A stretch of DNA of 64,000 nucleotides from AP-15 sp963797115 (GTDB taxonomy: Bacteria; Pseudomonadota; Alphaproteobacteria; ATCC43930; CGMCC-115725), in assembly GCA_963797115.1 (NCBI GenBank), contig CAWCOH010000005.1:744001-808000 (forward strand), read 5' to 3'. The notes beneath the pieces are model-generated. The model ran no database searches. It saw only the letters and a program-made list of their open reading frames with translations, and had not been told where the DNA came from. The position numbers and the translations under genes are program-made. Of this stretch, positions 16,847 to 25,833 are shown in pieces (within the stretch, counting starts at the first letter, position 1; each line of letters starts with the position of its first letter).

Positions 16847-19605
16847 CTAAACCCTCACCCCTTTCCCCTTGCCGGCGGTCATCTTGGTGTACATCTCGAA
16901 CAGCTTTTCCAGCCGCTCGGTGTCGTTTCGGAAGCGGCGGCTGATATAGATGCGCTCGAGCACCTCATCATTGCGCTCGTGCGCCTCGCGGAGGTCAGCG
17001 GGCATGGTCTCGGGGTCGTAGAGATCGGCGATCGTCGCCGGGAAATGCGCCTCGCGCGCCAACAGGATGTCCTCGGCGCAGCGGGTGAGGTCGGCCTTGT
17101 TCTTTTCGGTGATGGCGGGAACCGGAAAGGTGTTCCAGCCGAGCGTGTTGGAATAGCGGTATCGTGTTTCGAGCTTGCCGCAGACCGTCGCAATCCAGAC
17201 GAGGTGCAGACGCGACGCGATCACCGCCATGTTCCAGAGCGGGGCGTCGTAGAGGGCAAACAGAAGATCGCTCGCAATCGCGCTACTGTCCAATAGATCA
17301 ATTGGAACATAAGGCCTCTTCTCAGAGGAGACTTTTGCTACTACGAGGGAATGATCTCTTGCGGTGCCAGCGATTTGAACGAACCGATGTGTGAAGCGAA
17401 ATCACGCGTCGATCCCGCTGCACTTGCCAGACGAAATTGCCTAACCTTCTCCAGAAGCTCTCTCAAATATGGCTGCTCACCTGCAATGACCGAATCTGAG
17501 TCCTCGATCCAAATGCACCACCTGCGCTTGCCCTGGATCATTTCTTCCGATCCGAAATAGGGCCGAATGAAGCGTCCAAGATTAGGATATCCTTTCAACA
17601 GAGCAGAGCGTTCATCGCCGCTCAGGATGAAATTTCCGCCGTCCCTTGGCATGTTGCCAAACAACATCGGCGATGCACCTGACAGTGGATTCCGTATCTG
17701 CTCAACTGTGGAATTTGGCCCTGCAACAAGATAAGCGTTGATGTACCCCACGCTTCGCTCAATAAGCGATCCTCCGTCAGTGATTGAAAACAGACGCTGC
17801 ACTGCCGTAGGCTCACGCGCGATGCCGACAATTGCGACCGTTACCCCCGCATTATTGCTTGCGAGATTGGACCATCTAAAGGATGTGTGCGCGAAAACGA
17901 TCTCATGTCCGGTCTGAAAAATTATCGGCCAAAGGATTGGAACCTGTTGCCCTTGGCAAATCGAATTCGTTGAAACGAACGCAGCGACGGTTCTAGTTTG
18001 GGTCCCGTAGTCTGCCGCCTTCATGAGCCAGCCCGCGACATAGTCGAGGGATTTCCAACTTTTCGTGCGGCCGCCGAAGATGGCCCCAAGTTCGGCCTTC
18101 TGCTCGTCGGTTTGCCACTTGGAGCCAAGATACGGGGGATTCCCGCAGATATATGTCTCCCCTCCCTCGTTCTCGAAATCGATCTGCGCCTGATCGAGCG
18201 GTGTGTGAAACAGGTCGTCGGCGTGATGCTTCACGCCGGTTCCCATGGGCGGACAGATGCTGAGCCAATCGAGCTGGAGGGCATTGCCGCAGGTGATCCA
18301 ATTCTCGGCATTGAGCGGCAGAAACTCGGCGAGGGCCAGCTTCTCGCCGCGATACAACACGTCGCACTGATACTCGGCGATGACAAGCGCCAGGCGCGCG
18401 ATCTCGGCCGGGAAGTCGCGCAATTCGATCCCCCTGAAGTTGGTGAGCGGGATTTCGCTGCGCCGGTCCGGCTCGCCGCGCCGCCGGTTGATCTCGGCCT
18501 CGATCGCCCGCATTTCCTTGTAGCCGATGACCAGAAAATTGCCCGAGCCGCAGGCCGGATCGAACACCCTGATCCGCGACATGCGCCGGCGCAGGTTCAG
18601 CAGCATTCGAGAATTGTTCCCCGCCTCTTCCAGCCGTGCGCGCAAATCGTCGAGGAAGAGCGGGTTCAGCACCTTCAGGATGTTCGGCACGCTGGTGTAG
18701 TGCAGGCCGAGCGCGCCGCGCTCCTCGTCCTCGGCGACCGCCTGGATCATCGACCCAAAGATGTCTGGGTTGATCTTCGTCCAGTCGAGACCGCCGATAT
18801 GGAGAAGATAGGAGCGCGCGATCCGGCTGAAGCGCGGCACGTCCAAGCTGCCGGAGAACAGCCCGCCATTCACATAAGGAAACACATTGGCCCAAGGACG
18901 CAGGTTCGCGGCGGCGCGATCTTTGATCGGCGTGTTCATCGCCCGGAACAGCGCGCCGATCACTTCATGAGTGTCGGACGAGTCCCGCGCGCTCATCTGC
19001 TCGATCGTGGCGGTGAACAGGCCGGTGCCGTTGAAGATGTCGGTGTCTTCGGCGAAGAAGCAGAAGATCAGCCGCGCCATGAAATGGTTCATGTCGTGGC
19101 GGCGCGCGGCGGTACCCCATTCGGGATTGTCCTTCAGCAGCTCGACATAGAGCCGGTTCAGCCGGCTGGTGGCCCGGATGTCGAAGGCGTTTTCGGTAAT
19201 CTGCCGCACCGTGGTGATGCCCGCCAGCGGCAGGAAAAAGCCGAAATGGTTCGGGAAGTCGGCATAGGCGCAGGCGACCGTGTCGCCGCTCGCCAGGTCC
19301 TCGGCCTCGAACGTCTCCCCATCCGTCGCCAGGATGAACTTCGCCTTGGCCCTGGCCGTCGCCGGACTGGTCCTTAGCGCGGCAAGCGTCTTCGCGACCT
19401 CGCCGGAAACGGCAACGGCGATGTGGATGTGGTTGGTTTGAAGGACTCCGCCCAGGTCGGACCTGTTCGACTCGCCCTTGCGCAGGCGCTTGAGGGTCGT
19501 TTCCTTATTCCCGAAGGCTTGCAGAAACGCGAACGGGAACTCCCCGGCGTCGAACGGCCGTTCGGCAAGCGCCGATATGGCCTCTTCAATCTCGACAGCG
19601 TTCAT
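16847..19605 (-). CDS. Class I DNA methyltransferase (MmeI-like), frameshifted
   Basis: Residues 1-300 are a helical N-terminal region. The SAM motif FDPACGSGNFL lies at about 347-357 and the catalytic GNPPYLGS at about 488-495, indicating an N6-adenine enzyme. The C-terminal specificity part is in another frame from about 17390. Correcting one position near the TTCACACATCGG stretch gives HRFVQIAGTARDHSLVV, joining it to the ORF that ends at 16847. The corrected length is about 919 residues. A candidate nuclease site FILATDGETFEAED (about 90-103) lacks a clear ExK, so restriction by this protein alone is doubtful. It is probably the modification arm of the island. Confidence 0.85.
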
Positions 19606-19619
19606 ACCGCCCCTTTCCG

Positions 19620-19729
19620 CACTATTTTATGGGCCGCGCCGCGACCCGCATCATCAACAAGCCCGCCGCATCAACCGGGTCGTCTACGACATCACTTCAA
19701 AACCCCCAGGCACCATCCAGCGGGAGTGA
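19620..19729 (+). pseudogene. guaA: 3'-end fragment of guaA (GMP synthase), likely integration scar
   Basis: Plus-strand codons from 19620 read HYFMGRAATRIIN. After a one-base deletion near 19659 they read RINRVVYDITSKPPGTIQRE and stop at 19727-19729. This is the exact C-terminus of glutamine-hydrolysing GMP synthase. No other guaA sequence is present, so only the last ~36 codons remain. The 3' end of guaA is a known attachment site for integrative elements. Its position beside the methyltransferase gene marks a plausible island boundary. No integrase is visible. Confidence 0.8.
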
Positions 19730-20246
19730 TTTTTGCCCGGCAAAGGGTATCCGACCATGCGCTATCGTGGGCTTAACGAATTGAAATTCTGGTGCTGCGG
19801 ACGCTAGCCGGCGTGGGCGCGACAAAGCGAGGGTTTGCGCTGCGCGCCGCCGCGCTCGTGAGCTCGTCCTGCTGGCGCGGCTTCAGAATCGCAGTCGTGC
19901 CAAAGTACGAACATCTTACCAAATTGACAAATTGCGATCGTGTGTGATATCCTGCCGTAATGAACCTCATGTTGCGTTGTGAACCGCGAAAGGCTGTTCG
20001 TCTGCTGTTTTTTCGATCGGGATTGAGGAATCTCAATGCCTTGGTCCTGATCTCTTGTCGCCTCGCGCGCGGGCGCGCGCGGAAGGGAATTCGTGCAATC
20101 CCGCACGGCCGGCGCCCCGGCACGCCTGTCCCAAGCGGAGCGTACCGATGATTTATTTGCTGGAAGGACAGCAAAACAGCGGGAAGCGCGGTCCGGCCGG
20201 CGGGTTCTGCAACTCGGATGCCGCCGGAACGTCGGCGGAATCAACG
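19730..20246. other. Gene-poor region right of the guaA fragment
   Basis: About 515 bases without a convincing gene. A promoter-like sequence lies at 19924-19953. The 63-codon plus-strand frame that starts at 19960 is Arg-rich and unrecognised. No tRNA or other RNA gene was seen. Confidence 0.5.
19924..19953 (+). promoter_or_regulatory. Candidate sigma-70 promoter
   Basis: TTGACA (19924-19929) and TATCCT (19948-19953) are separated by 18 bases in locally AT-rich DNA. Seven bases after the -10 is an ATG opening a 63-codon Arg-rich frame of unknown status. Confidence 0.4.
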
Positions 20247-21161
20247 CTACTTCACCTCGACCAGCTCCAGGGCTTCGCGGCTCGGACCTTCGATCATGAC
20301 GGCGCGCGTATCGCCTAGCGGGTAGGGGTCTTCGAGGAACTTCACCCCCTCGCCGCGCAATTTGGCGATCCAGGCGTCGAGATCGGCGACGCTGAGCGCG
20401 ATGTGATCCTGCAGCTGCCCGCGCGAACTGGCGAGCGGCTGGTCGCCCTGGTTGGCGTACCACATCATCGACACGTCGCCGAACTCGACCCCGGCGCGCG
20501 GCGTGCGGAACATGCCTTCTTGGTTGAGCGCCGGCCAGGTGCGATCGGGTCCGCGGGTGAGGTCGCCTGGGGCCGCCGTCGGCGCATAGCCCGGGCGTTG
20601 CGGGGCGTTGAGATGCTTCTGATACCAATCGAATGCGCCGACCGGATCCTCCTGATAGAGGTGCACATGGTTGAAGCGCTCGGCGGGGTGGTTTCCGGCA
20701 TATTCGACGAGGGCGTCGTCGGGACCCCTCATATAGGAAAACCCGCCGCCGCCCGGCGGCTGGGCGCCTTTGGCCCTGGCCTCGGCGATCTGGGCCTTGG
20801 TCAACCCCAGCACGCCGCCGAGGTTGGGCCAGGTATCGCTGCTGATCAGCACCGCGCCGCCTTCGTCGGTCGTGTAGAGCGGCAGGAGCTCGACCTCGCG
20901 CCGGGTCTTGTAGGTTTCCAGGCTGTGACGCGCATCGGTGACGTGCCAGCCGAAATGCCAGATGGCACTTTGCGGTCCGGTAGGCGGCGGCATGTCGACC
21001 TTGGTGAACAGCACCAGGACATTGTTGGGCGATTTGAGCGCCGGAAAGCCGCCCCAGCTCCCCCTCGCCGTGCTCGGAAACTGCCAGGTGTAGAAGCCGA
21101 TCGCGCCCTCCGGATCGATCGAGTTCAGATGCAGATGATGAAAGCCGGGTGTCGGGAGCAT
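20247..21161 (-). CDS. VOC (glyoxalase/dioxygenase) family protein, two domains
   Basis: The 304-residue protein has two vicinal-oxygen-chelate modules. The first starts GFHHLHLNS and the second NHVHLYQEDPVGAFDWYQKHL, ending DHIALSVADLDAW and MIEGPSREALELVE. Histidines and glutamates at these places usually bind a divalent metal. The substrate is unknown. Start at the ATG at 21161, with GGAGGA ten bases upstream; the longer frame upstream reads through a palindromic repeat and is not coding. It stands alone between the guaA scar and the ASST-like gene. Confidence 0.85.
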   Translation of the reverse strand: MLPTPGFHHLHLNSIDPEGAIGFYTWQFPSTARGSWGGFPALKSPNNVLVLFTKVDMPPPTGPQSAIWHFGWHVTDARHSLETYKTRREVELLPLYTTDEGGAVLISSDTWPNLGGVLGLTKAQIAEARAKGAQPPGGGGFSYMRGPDDALVEYAGNHPAERFNHVHLYQEDPVGAFDWYQKHLNAPQRPGYAPTAAPGDLTRGPDRTWPALNQEGMFRTPRAGVEFGDVSMMWYANQGDQPLASSRGQLQDHIALSVADLDAWIAKLRGEGVKFLEDPYPLGDTRAVMIEGPSREALELVEVK

Positions 21162-21231
21162 TGTCGAGCGATCCTCCAGCCGCGATAACGGCTCCACTAT
21201 GGGCCGATCGCCGGAGAAGTTAAACCCCGGG

Positions 21232-21292
21232 CCCCCTCCCTTCCCTCCCCCGCAAGCGGGTCGCAAGCGGGGGAGGGTTGGGGGAGGGGGCG
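21232..21292. repeat. GC-rich palindromic repeat with internal duplication
   Basis: CCCCCTCCC and CCTCCCCCGC pair with GCGGGGGAGG and GGGGGAGGGGG. The loop contains GCAAGCGG twice in tandem. Related to the repeats at 5024, 14351 and 50781. It lies upstream of the VOC gene. Confidence 0.7.
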
Positions 21293-21480
21293 GGTGTGGA
21301 TGGTTCGGGGGACAGCTGCGCTTTCTTGGGGGTAAGCTTGTGGACAACGGTTTCGACGCTTGCGCCGCCAAGCCTGCGGAATAGGCTGGAGTTTGTGTGG
21401 TAGACACGGTCGAACATGCGGTCGTGGCCGGTTGGTCGGCGGGTCACATCAGGGTGGGAAAAGTGCCTCTCACCACACCA

Positions 21481-21510
21481 GGGGCGGTCCGATTGGCCGC
21501 CCCTTCTTTT
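21481..21510 (+). terminator. Hairpin with T-rich tail, terminator-like
   Basis: GGGGCGG and CCGCCCC form a seven-base stem (21481-21503) with a further CC/GG pair inside, followed on the plus strand by TTCTTTT. The ASST-like gene ends at 21510 on the minus strand, for which the hairpin lies just downstream but without a U tract. It could stop plus-strand readthrough or protect the minus-strand mRNA 3' end. Confidence 0.4.
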
Positions 21511-22610
21511 CACGCCCGGCGGGCGGCGTCGATCTCTTCCGGCGTGTACCGAAACGCCCGAAAGATCCAGTTGTTGAGCCCAGGCCGTCCCGGCGCCTGG
21601 AAGAAATGCGGGCTGACATACTCCCACACGACTTGGCACTCACGGGTCACCTCGAAGATGCGGCCATGACAGCCTTCGCAAATCAGCGTGTTGCCGTTGG
21701 CGAGCCGTTGCGCGCCGGAAATGTACGGGCTGAAGAACTCGAAGAGCGATTGGTCGACATACTCCCAGACTATCTCGTCGGTGCGCGGATCAACCTCAAT
21801 CACACGCGAGAAGGTGGCGGGGTGGTCGACGCGGTGGGTGCCGTTGTCGAAGATCAGGACGTTGCCGTTGGGCAGCGGGCGCGGGTCGTGCTGCTGCGCC
21901 AGCGGCGGCGGGCCGAGCCGCCAGATAATGTTCCCTGTCGCCCGCTCGATCATCACGACCGTCGAGATGTTGCGAAAGCTGACGAGGATGTTGCCGTCCG
22001 CCGTCTCAGCCACGGTGTTGCCGTGCGTCCACTCGGCACGATGGTCTTGCGGCGTGATCGGGCACGTCTCAGGGTCGAGGTGCTCCCAGCTCCGCCATTC
22101 CCACACGACCTGCCCCGATGTGGTCGCCTCGACCAGATAGTCGGCATAGATCAGGCCATTGGCTTCGCTGCCGGGCAATCCGCCGCGGACGCGAGCGGCA
22201 ATTTCGGCCGATAGTGGACGCAGGCACAACAGCAGGACATTGCCGTTCTTCAGCCGGCGGGCGTCGTGATGGTGATCCTTGTGCCGGACCTCCCACAGAA
22301 CCCGTCCGTTCCAATCGGCCTCGAGCACGGCGCCGGCCTTGAAGCGCGGCCATGCCTCGAAGCGCTCGAGGTCCTCCATGATCTTCCCGCCATAGAAGAG
22401 ATGGCCGTTGTCGAGGAGGTAGCCGTAGAGCCCAGGCCGATGCGGCATGTGCCAGGCATGCGCAACACGGCCGTCCATCGCCAGGAGGTACACGGTCCCA
22501 TCGCCGTACATCGGCGCGAACAGCGTGTAGCCCGGTTGTGCCAGCGCTGGATCATGCGCGATGAGTCCCGTCCTGGTTCGTCTGATCTTCTGCTGGTCGA
22601 CCGTGGTCAC
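21510..22610 (-). CDS. Arylsulfotransferase (ASST)-like propeller protein
   Basis: The 366-residue protein shows repeated propeller blades of the ASST/PQQ-like kind: GTVYLLAMDGRVAHAW, VLEADWNGRVLWEVRH, GQVVWEWRSWEHLD, IIWRLGP and EIVWEY. Conserved histidines (DHHHDARRLKNGN, THGNTV) match the family's active-site blades, in which a histidine carries the sulfuryl group. No signal peptide is present, unlike classical periplasmic ASST, so the reaction and the compartment are uncertain. The ATG overlaps the upstream permease stop by four bases, tying it to the ABC/NEW3 operon. Confidence 0.8.
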   Translation of the reverse strand: MTTVDQQKIRRTRTGLIAHDPALAQPGYTLFAPMYGDGTVYLLAMDGRVAHAWHMPHRPGLYGYLLDNGHLFYGGKIMEDLERFEAWPRFKAGAVLEADWNGRVLWEVRHKDHHHDARRLKNGNVLLLCLRPLSAEIAARVRGGLPGSEANGLIYADYLVEATTSGQVVWEWRSWEHLDPETCPITPQDHRAEWTHGNTVAETADGNILVSFRNISTVVMIERATGNIIWRLGPPPLAQQHDPRPLPNGNVLIFDNGTHRVDHPATFSRVIEVDPRTDEIVWEYVDQSLFEFFSPYISGAQRLANGNTLICEGCHGRIFEVTRECQVVWEYVSPHFFQAPGRPGLNNWIFRAFRYTPEEIDAARRA

Positions 22611-23566
22611 GCGCGGATCTCCTGGCGCTGGAAGACAACGTAGCCGGCGGCAAAGATCAGAATCATCGCCGCGATCAGCCCGGTGAGCTGCGGCCAGACC
22701 AGGATGAAGCTCTGGGTCGCTGGTAAGGGCGCGCCGAGCAGCGCCCCGCGGAGCTGGCTGATGAACACCGGACCGAGGGTGCGGGTTGCCGGCTGCAGCA
22801 GGGCCAACGCGATCTCGGCGTAGAGCGTGTTCGGCGAGAGCCGATCAAGGACTTGCGCGGTTTGAATATAGCCCAGGTTGGGGCCAAAGATGTCCTCCGG
22901 CGCCCCCGCGATCAGGGTGGCTGCGAGTGGTTTGATGATCAGCGACCAGAAAAACGCAAAGACCAGCCAAACCCCCAATGAGGCGAGCGCTGCGGTCGCC
23001 GGCGCGCGGAACAGGATCGAGAACAGAAATGCCACCGCGAGCCACACGCCCCCATAGGCGATGGTCGCGACGAGAAATCCGAGCATTCGGACCAGTTCCT
23101 CGCCGCTCGGCGGCAGTCCGAGGCGGAGGAACCCGACTCCCAGGACCAGCAGCCACAGCGACAGCAGCGCGATTGCCAGACAAAGGAGACGAGCGAGGAA
23201 TTTTCCCAGCAGCAGAGCGTCGCGATAGATCGGCTGCGCCAGGATACGGCTCAACGTGCGCTGGTTGAACTCTGAGTTGACCGCGTCGAAACCCAGGGCG
23301 ATCGCGATCACCGGCGCCACCAGCCCGACCGTGTCGATGAACGAGAACGGTATCGGGTCGGGCGCCATTGTTAGCAGCCGGAGAAACAGAAACGGGCTCT
23401 GGCCGATCAATTCGCGAATCGCCGTGGTCGAGAACCAAGCCAAGACGAGTGCGATCAGAAAAACCAGCGCCTCGATTACCACCATCCGAACGCCGCTCAG
23501 CTGGTCAGCTGCTTCCTTCGCGAGGACGATGCCGGTGCCGGTGAAGGGGGAGCCGCTACGCCGCAT
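22607..23566 (-). CDS. ABC-2 type transporter permease
   Basis: The 319-residue protein has about six hydrophobic helices (for example IEALVFLIALVLAWF, VAPVIAIALGF, LAIALLSLWLLVLGV, AMILIFAAGYVVF). The segment FNQRTLSRILAQPIYRDALLLGK resembles the coupling helix of NosY/ABC-2 exporters. It overlaps the ATPase gene by eleven bases and is followed by the ASST-like gene with a four-base overlap. It likely exports or processes an envelope substrate together with the ATPase and the NEW3 protein. Confidence 0.88.
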   Translation of the reverse strand: MRRSGSPFTGTGIVLAKEAADQLSGVRMVVIEALVFLIALVLAWFSTTAIRELIGQSPFLFLRLLTMAPDPIPFSFIDTVGLVAPVIAIALGFDAVNSEFNQRTLSRILAQPIYRDALLLGKFLARLLCLAIALLSLWLLVLGVGFLRLGLPPSGEELVRMLGFLVATIAYGGVWLAVAFLFSILFRAPATAALASLGVWLVFAFFWSLIIKPLAATLIAGAPEDIFGPNLGYIQTAQVLDRLSPNTLYAEIALALLQPATRTLGPVFISQLRGALLGAPLPATQSFILVWPQLTGLIAAMILIFAAGYVVFQRQEIRA

Positions 23567-24494
23567 GGCGCACCTCGTCGAAGTAACGGGTATAGACCTC
23601 GTTGAGGCTCGGCTCGGCGAAGCGAATCCCGGTCAGCTCGTAAGACGGAGCGAGCAGCCTCACGATTTCCGACCGCAGATCGCGCTCGCAATCGACCCGA
23701 TAAAGTTCCGGCCCGAGCACCTGGACCCGCGCCACCCCCGGCAATGCGGTGATGCGTTCGCGGATTCCCGCACCGCGGACCTCGACATCGATCACATGAC
23801 CGCCGCCGAGAATCCGTTGCGCCAGATCGGTTACGCGGCCGGATAGGGCGATCCGCCCCAAATTGAATAGCGCCACCCGGTCGCAAACGCTCTGCACCTG
23901 ATCGAGATGATGCGAGGACAGCAGGACCGCTGTACCGTCCGCCTTCAGAGCGCGGATCATGCTGAGAAATTCTTGTGTCGAATGCGGATCTAACGTCGCG
24001 GTCGGCTCGTCGAGAATGGCGATGCTCGGGCGCTTCATCAGGATCTCGGCGAGTCCGAGACGCTGGCGCATACCCCGCGAAAATGTTCCGACCCGCTCGC
24101 GGCCGACGTCAGGAAGCCCGACCCTTGCCAGCGCCTCGGCAAGCCGCTCGTCAATCTCATGGCGCGACAATCCGGCCAGCCGTCCCGTATAGGCAAGGTT
24201 GTCGTGTGCCGACATGCCATCGTAGAAACCGACAGAATCGGGCAGGTATCCGGCCCGACGCTTGACTTCGAGCGGCTCGCGCAATGGGTTGTAGCCGGCC
24301 ACTTCGGCGCGGCCTTCGGTCGGCTCGGTCAGACCGAGCAGCATCAGGATCGTTGTCGTCTTACCCGATCCGTTCGGCCCCAGAATGCCGACGATCTCGC
24401 CGGCGTGGACCTCGAAATCGATGTGGTCGACGGCGAGGGCCGCGCCGTAGCGCTTGGTCAACCCCTCTGCCCGGATGACGACGTCATCAGCCAT
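23556..24494 (-). CDS. ABC transporter ATP-binding protein
   Basis: Walker A GPNGSGKTT (about residue 40), signature FSRGMRQRLGLAE, Walker B SIAILDEPTATLDP and switch histidine LLSSHHLDQV are all intact. The C-terminal ~80 residues form the extra domain common in drug/NosF-type exporters. I start at the ATG at 24494, which has GAGGG upstream and lies ten bases after the NEW3 gene stop. The longer frame from 24542 overlaps that gene. Confidence 0.92.
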   Translation of the reverse strand: MADDVVIRAEGLTKRYGAALAVDHIDFEVHAGEIVGILGPNGSGKTTTILMLLGLTEPTEGRAEVAGYNPLREPLEVKRRAGYLPDSVGFYDGMSAHDNLAYTGRLAGLSRHEIDERLAEALARVGLPDVGRERVGTFSRGMRQRLGLAEILMKRPSIAILDEPTATLDPHSTQEFLSMIRALKADGTAVLLSSHHLDQVQSVCDRVALFNLGRIALSGRVTDLAQRILGGGHVIDVEVRGAGIRERITALPGVARVQVLGPELYRVDCERDLRSEIVRLLAPSYELTGIRFAEPSLNEVYTRYFDEVRHAA

Positions 24495-24504
24495 CGCGCC
24501 CTCG

Positions 24505-25698
24505 CTAGCGCCGGCCGAACCGCGCGACCGCGAAGACGACAACGAGCAAGGCGACGGCGATGACGCCGATGCCGACAGCGCCCCACACCGTCGAGGTCAA
24601 GACGGTGATGCGAAAGTTGGCTGACTCGGAAAGCCCGCCCGCCGAGCTGCCGCGGATCGTCGTCTGATAATCCCCGGCGATCGCGCGCGCGGACGGCGTC
24701 AATGTGACTTTGATCGATTGCGATTTGCCGGCACCGAGCTCGGGCAGTTCCTTGGGATCGAAACTCGTCTTCCACCCCTCCGGCGTCGTCGCGCTGAACT
24801 CGACATCGCGCGCCGCTTCGCTCCCGTCGTTCTTGGCGATCACGGTCAATTGGCTGTCCTGGCCGGCATAAGCCTCGCCGCTGAGGCGGCCGCCTTCGCC
24901 GGCGAGCGCCAAGCGGGCCTGGCCGATGATGGTGATCGTGACGTCGAGATCCGCTGCTGCGGCCTCGCTCTTGGCATGCAATGCGAGCTTGTATTCGCCG
25001 GCAGGGGTATCGCGCGGCAACGCGACGGAAGCCTCGATGTCCTTCGACTTGCCGGCCTCGATCGGGATGCTGGTGAGCTGCTGACTACCATAGGCCTCGG
25101 TGAAGGTGACTTGGAAATTCTTGGGTGCGTCGGCGCTGAAGTTGATTGTGGCGTCGCGCCCGCTGTCGTTGGCGACGGCGACTTTGAATTTGAAGGAAGT
25201 AGTCGCGGTGCCGCGCAAGGCCGGGAAGTTGGTGGTGAGCTTGAGCTTGGCCGGAAGCTCCTGCCCGATGGTCACGATTAGCGGAAGCTTCAGCGTGGTC
25301 CCGTCGCCGCGCGCCTCGACGAGAAACTGATAATCGCCGGGGCCGGTACTGGGCGGCGGCTCGAGGCGGAGCTGCAGCTTCTCTTCGCCATCGGCCGGGA
25401 CAAAGGCCGATTTGACCGGCTGGCCACCCCCAAGGACTGTCGCTTTCCATCCATTCGCCACTTGCGGCACGGAGAGCGCCAGCTCACGCGGCGGCAGATT
25501 GAAATTGCGCAGCGACAGATCGATCGTTGTGGTCTCGCCCGCGCGCACGGTCAGCGCCGGATAACGGGTGGTTAGATAAAGGCCGGTGACACCCGACGGC
25601 TTGTCGGCGGCATTGGCTGCGACCGCCGTGATGCCGAGTACGAAGACCGCGCAAAACCGCCGCAGCATCCTCAACTTCCCCATGCTCGTCGCCGACAT
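24505..25698 (-). CDS. NEW3-domain exported protein
   Basis: A signal peptide (about residues 5-30, RRFCAVFVLGITAVAANA) leads into three or four Ig-like beta domains. Each has the NEW3/NPCBM-associated pattern, such as RAGETTTIDLSLRNFN, PPSTGPGDYQFLVEA, AGKSKDIEASV and AGKSQSIKVTLTPSA. A C-terminal membrane segment (TVWGAVGIGVIAVALLVVVF) is followed by a basic stop-transfer tail. NEW3 proteins often stand with an ABC ATPase and permease, as here, and may present a substrate to them. It begins about 135 bases after bamD on the same strand. Confidence 0.85.
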   Translation of the reverse strand: MSATSMGKLRMLRRFCAVFVLGITAVAANAADKPSGVTGLYLTTRYPALTVRAGETTTIDLSLRNFNLPPRELALSVPQVANGWKATVLGGGQPVKSAFVPADGEEKLQLRLEPPPSTGPGDYQFLVEARGDGTTLKLPLIVTIGQELPAKLKLTTNFPALRGTATTSFKFKVAVANDSGRDATINFSADAPKNFQVTFTEAYGSQQLTSIPIEAGKSKDIEASVALPRDTPAGEYKLALHAKSEAAAADLDVTITIIGQARLALAGEGGRLSGEAYAGQDSQLTVIAKNDGSEAARDVEFSATTPEGWKTSFDPKELPELGAGKSQSIKVTLTPSARAIAGDYQTTIRGSSAGGLSESANFRITVLTSTVWGAVGIGVIAVALLVVVFAVARFGRR

Positions 25699-25833
25699 TC
25701 GAACCCGCTGCAGCGCGCCAGGAGGTGTGGAAACGGGCTGCAAGCGTTCGCCGGCGCGCTGACATACGTCAGCCGCCCGTCTGCCCGAAATTAACAATTT
25801 TTCATGTTGGCACGTGCCGCCGCAGCAGGTGCT

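Noticed and set aside
17998..19377. 459-codon plus-strand frame
   Set aside because: Antisense to the methyltransferase gene, whose motifs are clear; a GC-driven shadow.
10442..19730. Integrase or prophage genes in the island
   Set aside because: No integrase, recombinase, capsid or terminase gene was found; the only transposase is the IS630 one.
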